Positions 8,943-17,761 of a stretch of DNA of 57,853 bases are shown here, in pieces; within the stretch, counting starts at the first letter, position 1, and each line of letters starts with the position of its first letter. The DNA is from 2-01-FULL-39-10-A sp964565795. Lineage in GTDB: Bacteria; Patescibacteriota; Microgenomatia; Levybacterales; UBA12049. The stretch covers positions 1-57,853 of the forward strand of contig CAZMGC010000002.1 of assembly GCA_964565795.1 (NCBI GenBank). Reading direction: 5' to 3'. The translations under genes were made by a program, and so were the position numbers. The notes under the pieces are model-generated. The model was not told the DNA's origin, made no database searches, and saw nothing but the letters and a program-made list of their open reading frames with translations.

Positions 8943-9665
8943 TTAAAGACTGAGATTGGAATAAACTTTTTGAACATCATCCATATCCTCAAGCGCTGAA
9001 AGAAAATTAACAATTTTTTCTTTCTGTTCTTCCCCCACTTCAACAGTATTTTTTGGTTTTCTCGAAATTTCAGCACCTGTTACACTTAACCCCTGTGCCA
9101 TTAATCCTTCTTTTATCTTAGCTAAATCTGATACTTGAGTATATACTCCCACCTCTTCTCCTCTATCCTCTACATCTAATGCGCCCAGTTCTGCAGATAA
9201 CAAAAAAATATCGTCAAGAGATTTATCATTTTTTATAACTGTAATTTCACCTGACAGATCAAATTGATATGCAACAGCACCGGGTCCTGCGAAGCTTGCA
9301 CCTGATTTATTAAATAAACTTTTTACCTCAGAAGTTGTTCTATTAGTGTTATCTGTTACTGCTTCGACTAAAACTGATACTCCTCCTGGAGCAAATCCTT
9401 CATATGTTAATTCTGATAAATCCCCTGCTTCTTTACTGGTAGCGCGTGCAATTGCTCTTTCAATATTATCCTTTGGCATATTGGCACTTCTAGCAAGCTC
9501 AATTGCAAGCCTAAGTCTTGGATTTTGATCAGGGTCTCCTATTCCCCCACCCTGTTTCACTGCAATAGTTATTGCATTAGAAATTTTTGTAAAAGTTGCA
9601 CCACGTTTTACGTCTGCAGCCCCCTTTTGTCTTTTAATTGTTGACCATTTAGAATGTCCACTCAT
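8943..9665 (-). CDS. yebC: YebC/PmpR family regulatory protein
   Basis: 240 aa, normal family length. The signature N-terminus MSGHSKWSTIKRQKGAADVK and the central DNIERAIAR, EGFAPGGVSVLVEAVTDNTNRT and GPGAVAYQF segments are all present. YebC-family proteins act in transcription regulation or help ribosomes through difficult proline-rich stretches; both roles are reported for members. Cytoplasmic. The start lies in a divergent region with the TPR gene. Confidence 0.95.
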   Translation of the reverse strand: MSGHSKWSTIKRQKGAADVKRGATFTKISNAITIAVKQGGGIGDPDQNPRLRLAIELARSANMPKDNIERAIARATSKEAGDLSELTYEGFAPGGVSVLVEAVTDNTNRTTSEVKSLFNKSGASFAGPGAVAYQFDLSGEITVIKNDKSLDDIFLLSAELGALDVEDRGEEVGVYTQVSDLAKIKEGLMAQGLSVTGAEISRKPKNTVEVGEEQKEKIVNFLSALEDMDDVQKVYSNLSL

Positions 9666-9696
9666 AATTTAATCTTAATATTTTACCATTTGATTA

Positions 9697-9725
9697 TTGA
9701 CTTTTGCAATTTGTAATAGTAAAAT
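9697..9725 (+). promoter_or_regulatory. Promoter for the TPR gene
   Basis: TTGACT, 17 bp, TAAAAT; 18 nt to the ATG at 9744, predicting a leader of about 11 nt. Confidence 0.6.
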
Positions 9726-9743
9726 TTTTCAATTAAATCCTCA

Positions 9744-10439
9744 ATGAAAATAACTTCAAATCTAGCCATTCAAGCAACTCTTAAAGGCAACTGGGATGAA
9801 GCTATTAAATTAAATAAATCTCTTCTCGACGAAAATCCAAAAGATGTTGAAGCACTTAACAGAATGGGACTTGCCTATACAATTTTAGGGAAAAGTAAAT
9901 CTGCTAAAAGCACTTATCAAAAAGTATTAGAAATTGATCCACTTAACTCAATCGCATTAAAAAATTTGAGTAAATTAACTTCAGACTCATCTGATGAAGA
10001 AGCAACAATTGTAATAAACATGAATAATATATTTATTGAAGAAACAGGAAAAACAAAAGTAGTTGATTTAATTAATTTAGCACAGGCAGAAGTTCTCAAT
10101 ACGCTTAGAACCGGTCAATCATTAGATTTATCAGCTAAAAGATTAAAAATTTTTATTTCTCAGGGTAAAAAATACATAGGAGTCCTACCTGATGATATAG
10201 GTAAAAGATTGATAAAGTTTTTAAACGGCGGAAACAAATATGAAGCATTTGTTAAATCATCAAATCATCAGAATGTTACTATTTTCATAAGAGAACTCAA
10301 GAGAGCAAATAAATTTAAAGATCAACCTTCATTCCTTCATGTTATTGAGAAAAAATTAAGCCTTAAAAAGGCTAGTAAAGGGAAAGGCAAGAAAAATTTG
10401 GATTACGAAGAAGATGATTCAGAAGAATCTGAAGAATGA
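9744..10439 (+). CDS. Tetratricopeptide-repeat protein
   Basis: 231 aa. Two TPR units at the N-terminus (GNWDEAIKLNKSLLDENPKD, then ALNRMGLAYTILGKSKSAKS and TYQKVLEIDPLNSIALKNL) are followed by a domain of about 100 residues that I do not recognise and a charged tail (KGKGKKNLDYEEDDSEESEE). No signal peptide, so probably a cytoplasmic scaffold. The last 37 bases overlap, tail to tail, the 56-aa ORF on the opposite strand. Confidence 0.85.
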   Translation: MKITSNLAIQATLKGNWDEAIKLNKSLLDENPKDVEALNRMGLAYTILGKSKSAKSTYQKVLEIDPLNSIALKNLSKLTSDSSDEEATIVINMNNIFIEETGKTKVVDLINLAQAEVLNTLRTGQSLDLSAKRLKIFISQGKKYIGVLPDDIGKRLIKFLNGGNKYEAFVKSSNHQNVTIFIRELKRANKFKDQPSFLHVIEKKLSLKKASKGKGKKNLDYEEDDSEESEE

Positions 10440-10573
10440 AATATTACCCTCCCCTTAGAAATATCTCTTTGCGCTTCATTTAATTCTTTTTTATTCTTCT
10501 CTTTCTTTAATGCCAAAAATGCCCAAAGAAATGATAATATCCCAATTGCAACAACCCAAATAAATATATTCAT
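10403..10573 (-). CDS. Small single-TM protein, 56 aa
   Basis: The ATG overlaps the TGA stop of the LytR_C gene (ATGA), typical of translational coupling. One membrane helix (MNIFIWVVAIGILSFLWAFL) is followed by a charged tail KKEKNKKELNEAQRD and a Ser-rich end. The 3' end overlaps the antisense 3' end of the TPR gene by 37 bp. Function unknown; it may be a partner of the LytR_C membrane protein. Confidence 0.6.
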   Translation of the reverse strand: MNIFIWVVAIGILSFLWAFLALKKEKNKKELNEAQRDISKGRVIFHSSDSSESSSS

Positions 10574-11349
10574 TTATCTTGATCCTCACCTAATATAACA
10601 ATTATGTCTGCAATTGAACTTGTTTCGTGTTTTACTGCTTTAATATTTAGCACTTTTGATAATTTTTTTATAGTATATGACTCCTCCTGATAGTAAATTA
10701 CCGAATTCTCTAATTTATCTTTTGAAGAATTAACCAAAACTACATTTCCTCCTAAATTAGTGATGGTTTTTGCAATTTTATTTCCGAGACCTCCAATTTC
10801 AGTAGAATTGGTAACTTGAATACTGACTTTATCTCGTGAGATTGTTTCATCAATAAATTCATTTGAAGAAACCTTATTCAGCTCACTTTCCTCATCTAGG
10901 CTTAGATTTTTATGTGAAAAGTTTTCTCCTTTTACCCCAAACGAATATAGACTAAGCTTAAATAAATCTAGAACATTTAAGCTTGAATCCAGACTTCTTT
11001 TATTAAATAACATTTTCGAAAAAATACTTTTTGACTCAGACGAAAAATCAGAATTTGTTTCTACGAAGACATCTACAGGTATCGAAAACTTATCAACTAC
11101 ACTAAGGCTTTGTGCATTTTCAAGTCTTATTCCGAACTGTTCGCCGGTTTTAGGCGAAACAGTAATTATGTCTACATTTTCATCATTCAACACCGCAACC
11201 GTGAATCGATTTTTGAGATCAAACTCACTTTTTCTAATTATGTCAAAAGTCTTAAATGCGACTGAAATAATAATAATTAGGAGTATTAAGAGTCCAAAAT
11301 AAAGAGCGAGATTATAGCTCTTTATCGTCTCTTTTTTTGCTTTTCTCAT
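10570..11349 (-). CDS. Membrane protein with LytR_C-type C-terminal domain
   Basis: 259 aa using the ATG at 11349, which overlaps the stop of the preceding 44-aa gene (TAATG); a TTG two codons earlier is less likely. One N-terminal membrane helix (about residues 13-35) is followed by an extracytoplasmic region. Residues about 175-255 (VSIQVTNSTEIGGLGNKIAK...VIVILGED) fit the LytR_C domain, which occurs with or without the LCP phosphotransferase domain. No LCP domain is seen, so no transferase activity is proposed. Confidence 0.75.
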   Translation of the reverse strand: MRKAKKETIKSYNLALYFGLLILLIIIISVAFKTFDIIRKSEFDLKNRFTVAVLNDENVDIITVSPKTGEQFGIRLENAQSLSVVDKFSIPVDVFVETNSDFSSESKSIFSKMLFNKRSLDSSLNVLDLFKLSLYSFGVKGENFSHKNLSLDEESELNKVSSNEFIDETISRDKVSIQVTNSTEIGGLGNKIAKTITNLGGNVVLVNSSKDKLENSVIYYQEESYTIKKLSKVLNIKAVKHETSSIADIIVILGEDQDK

Positions 11350-11483
11350 TACCAATCTTTTTTCTTTTTAGAGATCAGCTCAGGCATGACATAAGTAGGA
11401 GCATTTGAAGAAATCACTTTTCCCTCCTTACCTTTTTTTGCCTTTTTCTTTTCCCCTTTATAAAATCCACCAAATCCTGGCAT
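11349..11483 (-). CDS. Conserved-looking small basic protein, 44 aa, strong SD
   Basis: The frame starts MPGFGGFYKGEKKKAKKGKE and ends KKKKDW. A near-perfect Shine-Dalgarno (AGGAGGTGA, about 11487-11496) precedes the ATG. Lys-rich, no membrane helix. It couples by TAATG to the LytR_C gene. From memory, similar MPGFGGFYKG starts recur in Patescibacteria, but this was not searched. Confidence 0.75.
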   Translation of the reverse strand: MPGFGGFYKGEKKKAKKGKEGKVISSNAPTYVMPELISKKKKDW

Positions 11484-11507
11484 ATACTCACCTCCTAATT
11501 CAGTTTA

Positions 11508-12236
11508 TCAATTTTTTGAACTTGAAATCAACTTCAAAAATCGTTTTAAATCATCTGATAATTCACTTTTATACATAACTTTCTCACCATTTTTCGGATC
11601 TAAAAATGAAATCGCTTCCGCATGAAGGAACACTCGAGGTAAAATTTTCCTATCAGAATTCGAAACTTTTCTACCACCATAAAGTGGGTCTGAAAAAATA
11701 GGATGATTTATATGCTTCAAGTGCACTCTAATTTGGTGTGTCCTACCTGTTTTTGGAAATAGTCTTACCAAAGTAAGTGTTTCTCTTTCAAATTTAAAAT
11801 AACCTTGCACTTCGTAGTTAGTAAGCGCTTCCCTGCCCCCTGCTAAAACTCCAAATCTTTTTCTATTCCAGGGTAATCTTCCCACGGGAACATTAATTTC
11901 TCCTGATTCTGGCTTAATTTCTCCATGAGAAAGCGCAAGATAACTTTTCTCAACAATTCTCTCTTTAAATTGTCTCTGAAGTTCTCTAAATGCTGTGGAA
12001 TTTTTAGCGATAATTAAAGCTCCCGATGTTTCTTTATCAAGCCTATGAACAATTCCTCCCCTATCTAAAAATTCTTGATCTGGATCTGATTTGTTAATTT
12101 TATTTTCTTTTTCAATTAAATCCTGAAGGGTTATTTCGTTAGTAGTAGTATCAGATCTATTAACAGTAATTCCTGCAGGTTTTTCGATCACTAAATAATC
12201 ATCATTTTCAAATAAAATTTTCAGATTATCTTCCAT
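11508..12236 (-). CDS. rluA-like: RluA-family pseudouridine synthase
   Basis: 242 aa. The catalytic motif HRLDKETSG (about residues 64-72, catalytic Asp) is intact, with GRTHQIRVHLKHINHPIFSD and DPLYGG downstream, as in RluA/RluC/RluD enzymes that isomerise uridine in rRNA or tRNA. The N-terminal S4 domain seen in RluC/RluD is absent, so the substrate cannot be named. It overlaps the preceding Lgt-like gene by 11 bp. Confidence 0.93.
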   Translation of the reverse strand: MEDNLKILFENDDYLVIEKPAGITVNRSDTTTNEITLQDLIEKENKINKSDPDQEFLDRGGIVHRLDKETSGALIIAKNSTAFRELQRQFKERIVEKSYLALSHGEIKPESGEINVPVGRLPWNRKRFGVLAGGREALTNYEVQGYFKFERETLTLVRLFPKTGRTHQIRVHLKHINHPIFSDPLYGGRKVSNSDRKILPRVFLHAEAISFLDPKNGEKVMYKSELSDDLKRFLKLISSSKN

Positions 12237-12924
12237 TTTTAATTGAAATTCTACCCGTTAATTCCTGCTTAATAATTATTCCCATCGAAATAAATAGAAT
12301 TGCTGCAAGGATAAAATTTTCCTTGTGTGTTAAAAAATAGCTGGTTCCAGGATTATCAATAGCACTTGATAGAAGTGAAATCAACGAAAAGAAAACCAAA
12401 AATAAAGCACTTATTGTTCCATCTTTTATTTCTAAAGAACTAGCTTTTGGATATAGATAAATATTTGATGCAAAAAGAATCAAAGAGTACAAAACAAACT
12501 TAACAATAGTTCCGGTTGTAAAATCCTGGGATAAAAGAAAGTAACCCAAAAAACCAAATGGCAATACGAAAATAAATGCCATCGAGAAAAAATCAAAGAC
12601 TCGGGCACGAGGAATTTTTTTTCTCCTGCAGAAGAAAAACAATGCAAATGCTCCCCCAAGAATTGCCCCTGTTATTGATAAACCCGGGAAATAAGGAAAA
12701 AGTAAAAAACCTAATGGATTTATAAAAACTGGGTCCGGATTCATTAAGACATAAAACAGACGCGAGAATAAGAGTGAAACTAAAGAGCATGCAAATACTG
12801 CATTAAAAATATCTTCGAGGGTTATATTTTTTTTAATTAAGACATAATCATCATTTGCCAAATGATAAATTCTATAAAGAAATAAAACTAAACAAACTAA
12901 TAAAACTAAAATAAAAAATTGCAT
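12226..12924 (-). CDS. Prolipoprotein diacylglyceryl transferase-like membrane protein
   Basis: 232 aa, about seven membrane segments. The stretches FSRLFYVLMNPDP and FPGLSITGAILGG resemble the Arg- and Gly-rich Lgt signature, but the protein is shorter than typical Lgt (260-290 aa) and other conserved residues are hard to place. If it is an Lgt it would transfer diacylglycerol to lipobox Cys. An Lgt-like fold of other function is possible. Confidence 0.6.
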   Translation of the reverse strand: MQFFILVLLVCLVLFLYRIYHLANDDYVLIKKNITLEDIFNAVFACSLVSLLFSRLFYVLMNPDPVFINPLGFLLFPYFPGLSITGAILGGAFALFFFCRRKKIPRARVFDFFSMAFIFVLPFGFLGYFLLSQDFTTGTIVKFVLYSLILFASNIYLYPKASSLEIKDGTISALFLVFFSLISLLSSAIDNPGTSYFLTHKENFILAAILFISMGIIIKQELTGRISIKNGR

Positions 12925-12925
12925 A

Positions 12926-14179
12926 TTATTTAAATTTAAAAATCCTCAATAACGCTATTATAATCACCGATACACCAATTAAAGTGATTACTTTTGAAAC
13001 CCCGATCAAATCCGCTAATGCTCCAACCCCTAATATGGGTACAATTGAAACAAGTCCCACTAAAGTATTAAGCGATCCATAGATTTTACCACGTTGTCTG
13101 TCAGTAGTCTCTTCTTGGATTAATGTGTTAGAAGGTACAAAAACCAGCGAAAACGCAAATCCTACTATTACGGCTAGAATTATTAATAAATGAACATCAT
13201 TTATGATCAAATGGTATGGCAGATTATTATTGATATTTTTTATCATTTCTTGAGATGTTAAAAGATATCCGTAAGGGAAAAGAAGTATTACTATTCCAAT
13301 AATTAAAAGTCCAATTTTGGCTAGGGTCTGTTTAGACTTATTGTGCCAAAAATTACCAATCGCAACTGCTCCAATACTCATTCCTACAACTGCTGGAGTT
13401 ACAAAAAGAGCAGGAAATTTTTCAACTTCTATTTTAAGAATATGCTCAGCGTATCCAGGCCCTATTACTGCAATCACAAGTATTAATGTCTGCAGGAGTG
13501 TTAGTAGAAAAAGTGAATGGTAAACTTTATCTTTCTTCGCCATAAAAGCAAATGCATCTCTAACTTCTTCGAGAATATTAATTTTTATTTTTTCTTTTGG
13601 CTGGTTAAACTTTAATCTAATAAATAATGCAAAAATTGCTGACACTGCAAAAAGAAAAGTAATTAGAATAAAAACATTCGTTTTTCCAAATAAAAGTAGT
13701 AATGGTCCAGATAATGCATAAGCAACGATTATAGAACCAAAAATCCCCATACTAAAAAGTGCATTTGCTGAAATTAAATTTTTCTTAGGAACTAAAAGCG
13801 GAATTATTGGGGTTTCTGCTGGAATAAAAAATTGAGTTATGAGAGAAATTAAAAAGCTTAGAGAATAAACTAAAAATAATTCATGTGAAATAAGAATTAA
13901 AGGAAATGCTGTGAGCGCCCTAAGAATATTTGTATAAACCAAAACATTTTTTTTATTCCATTTATCAACATATACCCCCGCGATAATTCCAAATAGAATT
14001 GAGGGCAAAGTAAATGACAGCACAACCCCAGCTACTGCTGTGTTCGATTCAGATAACTGAAACACGACAATTAAAAGAGTGAAATTAAGAAGATTCATTG
14101 CGAACTGAGAGAAAAATTCAGAAATAAGGAGATACGAAAAAGAAGGAATAGAAAGAACCTTTAAAAAGGGGTTGGCCAT
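12926..14179 (-). CDS. MFS transporter, 12-TM
   Basis: 417 aa from the ATG at 14179 (MANPFLKVLSIPSF), 4 nt after the efp stop. An upstream ATG at 14224 would overlap efp by 41 bp and adds only polar residues. Twelve hydrophobic segments; the loop GVYVDKWNKKNVLVYTN after TM2 is the MFS motif A, and QEETTDRQRGKIYGSLNT resembles the ENTS/drug-exporter subgroup. Substrate unknown. Confidence 0.88.
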   Translation of the reverse strand: MANPFLKVLSIPSFSYLLISEFFSQFAMNLLNFTLLIVVFQLSESNTAVAGVVLSFTLPSILFGIIAGVYVDKWNKKNVLVYTNILRALTAFPLILISHELFLVYSLSFLISLITQFFIPAETPIIPLLVPKKNLISANALFSMGIFGSIIVAYALSGPLLLLFGKTNVFILITFLFAVSAIFALFIRLKFNQPKEKIKINILEEVRDAFAFMAKKDKVYHSLFLLTLLQTLILVIAVIGPGYAEHILKIEVEKFPALFVTPAVVGMSIGAVAIGNFWHNKSKQTLAKIGLLIIGIVILLFPYGYLLTSQEMIKNINNNLPYHLIINDVHLLIILAVIVGFAFSLVFVPSNTLIQEETTDRQRGKIYGSLNTLVGLVSIVPILGVGALADLIGVSKVITLIGVSVIIIALLRIFKFK

Positions 14180-14183
14180 AAAA

Positions 14184-14744
14184 TTAATTGACTTTTTGTG
14201 AATATTCTCCGGTTCTCGTGTCAATTCGCACCTTGTCCCCTATCTTTATAAAAAGAGGCACGCGTGTTTTTAACCCATTATCGAGCGTAGCGTCCTTATA
14301 AATATTTGACGCCGAATTCCCTTTTACTCCTGGATCGGCATCAGAAATAACAAAGTCCATTTTTGGAGGAAGATTAAGAGCTAATACTTCATTATTTAAA
14401 ACTGAAACATTAAAGCTCTCCCCTTCTTTTAGATAAGCTGCGTCAGGTCCAATCAGACTCAAAGGCACAGAAATCTGCTCAAAAGAATTTGGATCCATAA
14501 AAAATGCATTCTCTGAATCTTTATATAAGTATTGAACATCTCTTTTGAAAACTTGAACGTTATTTACTTTAGCATTATTCGTAAACCCTTTTTCTGTAGT
14601 TGAACCTTGTCTGATATTTTTAACCTTTACTTTAATATTTGCGGATCCTCTACCCATTTTAATATGCTCATATGAAAGCACTTGATAAAGTTGTCCATTT
14701 TCTTCAAAAATAGTTCCAGCTCGAAGCTCTTGTACACCTATCAT
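14184..14744 (-). CDS. efp: Translation elongation factor P
   Basis: 186 aa, three-domain EF-P. It rescues ribosomes stalled on polyproline, relevant here because a Pro-rich protein is encoded 1.2 kb away. The domain I loop reads KMGRGSAN, so Arg stands where E. coli EF-P has the beta-lysylated Lys34; no modification enzyme is seen nearby. The C-terminal signature DNGLKTRVPLFIKIGDKVRI is intact. The ATG overlaps the nif3 stop (ATGA). Confidence 0.96.
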   Translation of the reverse strand: MIGVQELRAGTIFEENGQLYQVLSYEHIKMGRGSANIKVKVKNIRQGSTTEKGFTNNAKVNNVQVFKRDVQYLYKDSENAFFMDPNSFEQISVPLSLIGPDAAYLKEGESFNVSVLNNEVLALNLPPKMDFVISDADPGVKGNSASNIYKDATLDNGLKTRVPLFIKIGDKVRIDTRTGEYSQKVN

Positions 14745-15697
14745 TTATTTCTCCTAACTCGGATTAGCCCCGATCCGACAACAATCTGTATTCCTTTTTT
14801 TTCAATTTCATCTAAAAATAAATTTGCCCCTATTGAATCAGATGCCATATGTCCAGCGTTAATTACATTCATGTGCATTTTTTTTGCTTCTTTTAGTCCA
14901 TCTTCTGGAATATGCATGTCAACAATTGTTCCGACTCCAACCCTTGCAAGCTCTGCATAGGCTTCTTTGGAAGGATTTGTTCCGCCTGTAAAAAAGATTG
15001 CTACTTTTCCAACCCTACTCTTTGGTCCCCCAGAAACAATTTCAGGTGCATTTTTTCCTTTTGCTGCCTCCTGATATTCAGGCAGCTCCATTAAATATTC
15101 TACTATTTCATCTACGGTTTCGAATTCTCTCTTTGAAAGATAATTCTCCATAAAATGATCCCCTACATTGTCCCAGACAGTGTGTAGATTCATTAAAGGC
15201 ATATTTAAAAGTCGAGCTGTATCTGTGATTTGATTATGGTTACTAGGATGAATCTTTCTCTTAACGTCGTCCATTCTTTCCTTCATTAGGGCGTCCATGA
15301 TATTTACCGGAACACCAACTTTTGCATAACTATCTATCTGGATATCCATCACATCATGTAAAGCTGCTAGAGAAATCCCAACTGGATGATGTCCGACTAC
15401 AGCATCTATTTTCTGACCTTTTTCATTCAATCTATCTGCTAGGAGTATTTCTGTTGCATCTGGATCTATACCTACCAAAATTTTTTTAATTTGGGTTTCT
15501 CCGTCTCCGAACAGAATTCTGGTATCGGAATACGGATTTGTAAGTGTTTCTTCGTCGAAGTACTTTTTCTTTTTTGGAGAAAGTTCTGTAAACTCTTTTT
15601 TTCGCCTTTTTAATATCTCCTCTACTCTTTTTCTTCCTCTGGGATCAGCATCAATCGCCATTTGAATTGCCAAGTCGTAAATTTGTTGAAGTGTCAT
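14741..15697 (-). CDS. NIF3-like (DUF34) metal-binding protein
   Basis: 318 aa. GHHPVGISL near residue 103 and INAGHMASDSIGANLFLDEIE near the C-terminus hold the His/Asp/Glu metal ligands of the NIF3 family. The biochemical role of the family is unsettled (cyclohydrolase-like fold). First gene of an operon with efp and the MFS gene; divergent from tRNA-Leu. Confidence 0.85.
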   Translation of the reverse strand: MTLQQIYDLAIQMAIDADPRGRKRVEEILKRRKKEFTELSPKKKKYFDEETLTNPYSDTRILFGDGETQIKKILVGIDPDATEILLADRLNEKGQKIDAVVGHHPVGISLAALHDVMDIQIDSYAKVGVPVNIMDALMKERMDDVKRKIHPSNHNQITDTARLLNMPLMNLHTVWDNVGDHFMENYLSKREFETVDEIVEYLMELPEYQEAAKGKNAPEIVSGGPKSRVGKVAIFFTGGTNPSKEAYAELARVGVGTIVDMHIPEDGLKEAKKMHMNVINAGHMASDSIGANLFLDEIEKKGIQIVVGSGLIRVRRNK

Positions 15698-15714
15698 AAG
15701 GGAAAGTATATAAT
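15686..15714 (+). promoter_or_regulatory. Promoter for tRNA-Leu
   Basis: TTGAAG, 17 bp, TATAAT; the predicted start is about 24 nt before the mature tRNA. The -35 box lies inside the first codons of the divergent nif3 gene. Confidence 0.65.
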
Positions 15715-15744
15715 ATCTGAGGCCAAAAATAAAGATTTAAACGA

Positions 15745-15827
15745 GCCGAGGTGGCGGAATGGTATACGCGGTAGTCTCAAAAACTACTGGTCGCAAGACC
15801 TTGAGAGTTCGAGTCTCTCCCCCGGTA
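15745..15827 (+). tRNA. tRNA-Leu (anticodon CAA)
   Basis: A cloverleaf of 83 nt can be folded: anticodon stem GTAGT/ACTAC with loop CTCAAAA (anticodon CAA at 15778-15780, reads UUG), a long variable arm GGTC-GCAA-GACC typical of class II tRNAs, T arm GAGAG-TTCGAGT-CTCTC and discriminator A. CCA is not encoded. The acceptor stem has a G-U pair at 1-72 and an A-C mismatch at 5-68. Confidence 0.9.
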
Positions 15828-15841
15828 CTAGCGGTAAACAA

Positions 15842-15883
15842 AAAAATAGACTAGCTTCCAAATTTTGCTAGTCTATTTTTGTT
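15842..15883. terminator. Bidirectional intrinsic terminator
   Basis: AATAGACTAGC pairs with GCTAGTCTATT, flanked by A7 on one side and T5 on the other. It can end both tRNA-Leu (+) and the Pro-rich gene (-). Confidence 0.85.
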
Positions 15884-15907
15884 TCGAAACAAAAATCCTG
15901 GAAAAAC

Positions 15908-16219
15908 TTAAACAGTTCCTCCTGGTGTTCCTGTGTCTCCTCCACCTGGTTGCTCTGGTGCAGGCATTCCTGCGTTTGGATCAACTGCTGGTGTAGGTTC
16001 TGGTGTTGGTGCTGGTTCTGGTGCAGGTGGCGGCGTCCAACCTTGATTAGGGTCGACTGCTGGCGCTTGTCCTACTCCTGGATCAGCTGGTGGTGGAGTT
16101 ACTCCGCCTACTGCTGGATCCTGTGCTGGTACTCCTCCCCCCATCCCTGGATCTTGAGGTGGCATTCCACCTGCATTTGGATCTGGAGTTCCAACTGTTG
16201 GGTTATTTTGATCGTCCAT
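15908..16219 (-). CDS. Pro/Gly-rich low-complexity small protein
   Basis: 103 aa from the ATG at 16219 (MDDQNNPTVG), chosen because a strong SD (AAGGGGGTGA) sits just upstream; a frame-extended start at 16273 lacks one. Almost the whole protein is an irregular repeat of PxDPxxGG and PAPEPxP units, with no signal peptide or membrane helix. Probably disordered. EF-P would help translate it. Confidence 0.75.
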   Translation of the reverse strand: MDDQNNPTVGTPDPNAGGMPPQDPGMGGGVPAQDPAVGGVTPPPADPGVGQAPAVDPNQGWTPPPAPEPAPTPEPTPAVDPNAGMPAPEQPGGGDTGTPGGTV

Positions 16220-16336
16220 AACATTCACCCCCTTTCGCCTCAAGTCACCCTGAGGTATTAGTTTTCCTATCATATCGGTCTTAATAAAAAATGTAAATAT
16301 ATCAATCGCAGGTTGGACAAGCTTTATACTTTAATT

Positions 16337-17695
16337 TTAGATAACTGTAGCTTGTGTTGGTTCAGCGGGTGGAGCTGAAGAAGTCTCTTCTCTTTTTCTT
16401 TCCATATTATAAAATCTGATTCGATCTCCCCTAAATAGAAGGTCTACTTCTCCTTGTGGACCATTTCTATGCTTAGCAATTGAAAGCTTAGTTTGCATAA
16501 CGTCAGCTATTTCAGCATCCGGTCTATATAAAAACATAACCACGTCTGCGTCCTGTTCGATAGCTCCTGACTCTCTGAGATCTGCAAGTTGCGGTTTCTT
16601 CTCTCCCCTATGCTCAACTGCACGAGACAACTGAGACAGTGCCAGAACTGGAATCTTAAGCTCTCTGGCTAAATTTTTAAGAGCCTGAGAAACGATTGAC
16701 ACTTCCTGAACTCTATTATCATAATGTTTTCCTGGGTCAACTAATTGAAGGTAGTCTACGATAATTATTGAAACGTTATGTTCAAGCTGCAATCTCCTAG
16801 CCTTTGTTCTAATCTGAGAGACTGATATTCCAGGCGTGTCATCAATGTAAATTGGCGCATCTGCCAAAACCCCCATAGCTTCAGACAATTTTGTAAAATC
16901 AGATTCAGTTAATCTTCCTGTTTTAAGTCTCCAGGCATCAACATCAGCTTGTCCAACTAAAAGACGGTCCACTAATTCTTCCTGGCTCATTTCAAGAGAA
17001 AAAATACCAACTGATTTTTTTTCATTTACTGCTATGTGCTGCGACATATTTACAATAAACGCAGTTTTCCCTTGTCCAGGACGAGCTGCTAAAATCAAAA
17101 GATTGGAAGCCTGCATTCCTGAAAGAATATTATCTAAATCAGTAAAACCGGTTTTTACTCCTCTAAGTCCAGCACCCGATTTATGAAGCTCATCGATTCT
17201 GTCAAAACTTTCCGCAAGTCCAGCTTTAATCGGCATGAATCCTTTTATGGTGTGTCCCTGCGTAATTGCAAAAACTGAAGCCTCAGCTTTATCTAAAAGA
17301 TCTTCTGCTTCCTTGTCCTCCATAAAACCCATCTCTGCAATATTTGAACCCAAACCGATTAGCGCTCGCTTCATAGAGTCTTCCTGAATAATTTGAGCGT
17401 AATGTTCAACATTTGCAGCCGTAGGAACGGCATTAAAAAGTTCAGTTAAATAAGACGCATCAATTTTGGCTTTTAGACTTTTAAGTTCTTTAGTGAGAGT
17501 TAAAATATCAATTGGTTTATTTGCATCATGAAGCGAAAGCATTGCTTCAAAAATTTTTCCGTTGTTGTCATCGTAGAAGTCCTTAGGCTTCAATTTTTCT
17601 GAAACTAGTCCGATAGTTTCTTTACTAAGTAAAATCGCGCCCAATACACTTTGCTCTGCTTCCTCACTATGTGGTGGAACTTTAGATGTAGCCAT
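16337..17695 (-). CDS. dnaB: Replicative DNA helicase DnaB
   Basis: 452 aa. N-terminal domain (PPHSEEAEQSVLGAILL), linker, and RecA-like C-terminal domain with Walker A AARPGQGKTAF, Walker B IIIVDYLQLV and the LSQLSRAVEHR and LRESGAIEQDADVV motifs. No intein. It unwinds DNA at the fork as a hexamer. TTGTTT-17-TATTAT ends 10 nt before the ATG. Confidence 0.97.
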   Translation of the reverse strand: MATSKVPPHSEEAEQSVLGAILLSKETIGLVSEKLKPKDFYDDNNGKIFEAMLSLHDANKPIDILTLTKELKSLKAKIDASYLTELFNAVPTAANVEHYAQIIQEDSMKRALIGLGSNIAEMGFMEDKEAEDLLDKAEASVFAITQGHTIKGFMPIKAGLAESFDRIDELHKSGAGLRGVKTGFTDLDNILSGMQASNLLILAARPGQGKTAFIVNMSQHIAVNEKKSVGIFSLEMSQEELVDRLLVGQADVDAWRLKTGRLTESDFTKLSEAMGVLADAPIYIDDTPGISVSQIRTKARRLQLEHNVSIIIVDYLQLVDPGKHYDNRVQEVSIVSQALKNLARELKIPVLALSQLSRAVEHRGEKKPQLADLRESGAIEQDADVVMFLYRPDAEIADVMQTKLSIAKHRNGPQGEVDLLFRGDRIRFYNMERKREETSSAPPAEPTQATVI

Positions 17696-17705
17696 AAGTT
17701 TTAAA

Positions 17706-17734
17706 ATAATAGTTCAAGCTCTAGGAAAAAACAA
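17706..17734 (-). promoter_or_regulatory. Promoter for dnaB
   Basis: TTGTTT, 17 bp, TATTAT, 10 nt before the dnaB ATG; very short leader. Confidence 0.6.
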
Positions 17735-17761
17735 TGACACAATCAATAACAAACTCTAGTT

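Noticed and set aside
14180..14224. Longer N-terminus of the first MFS transporter
   Set aside because: It would overlap efp by 41 bp and adds a polar segment atypical of MFS proteins.
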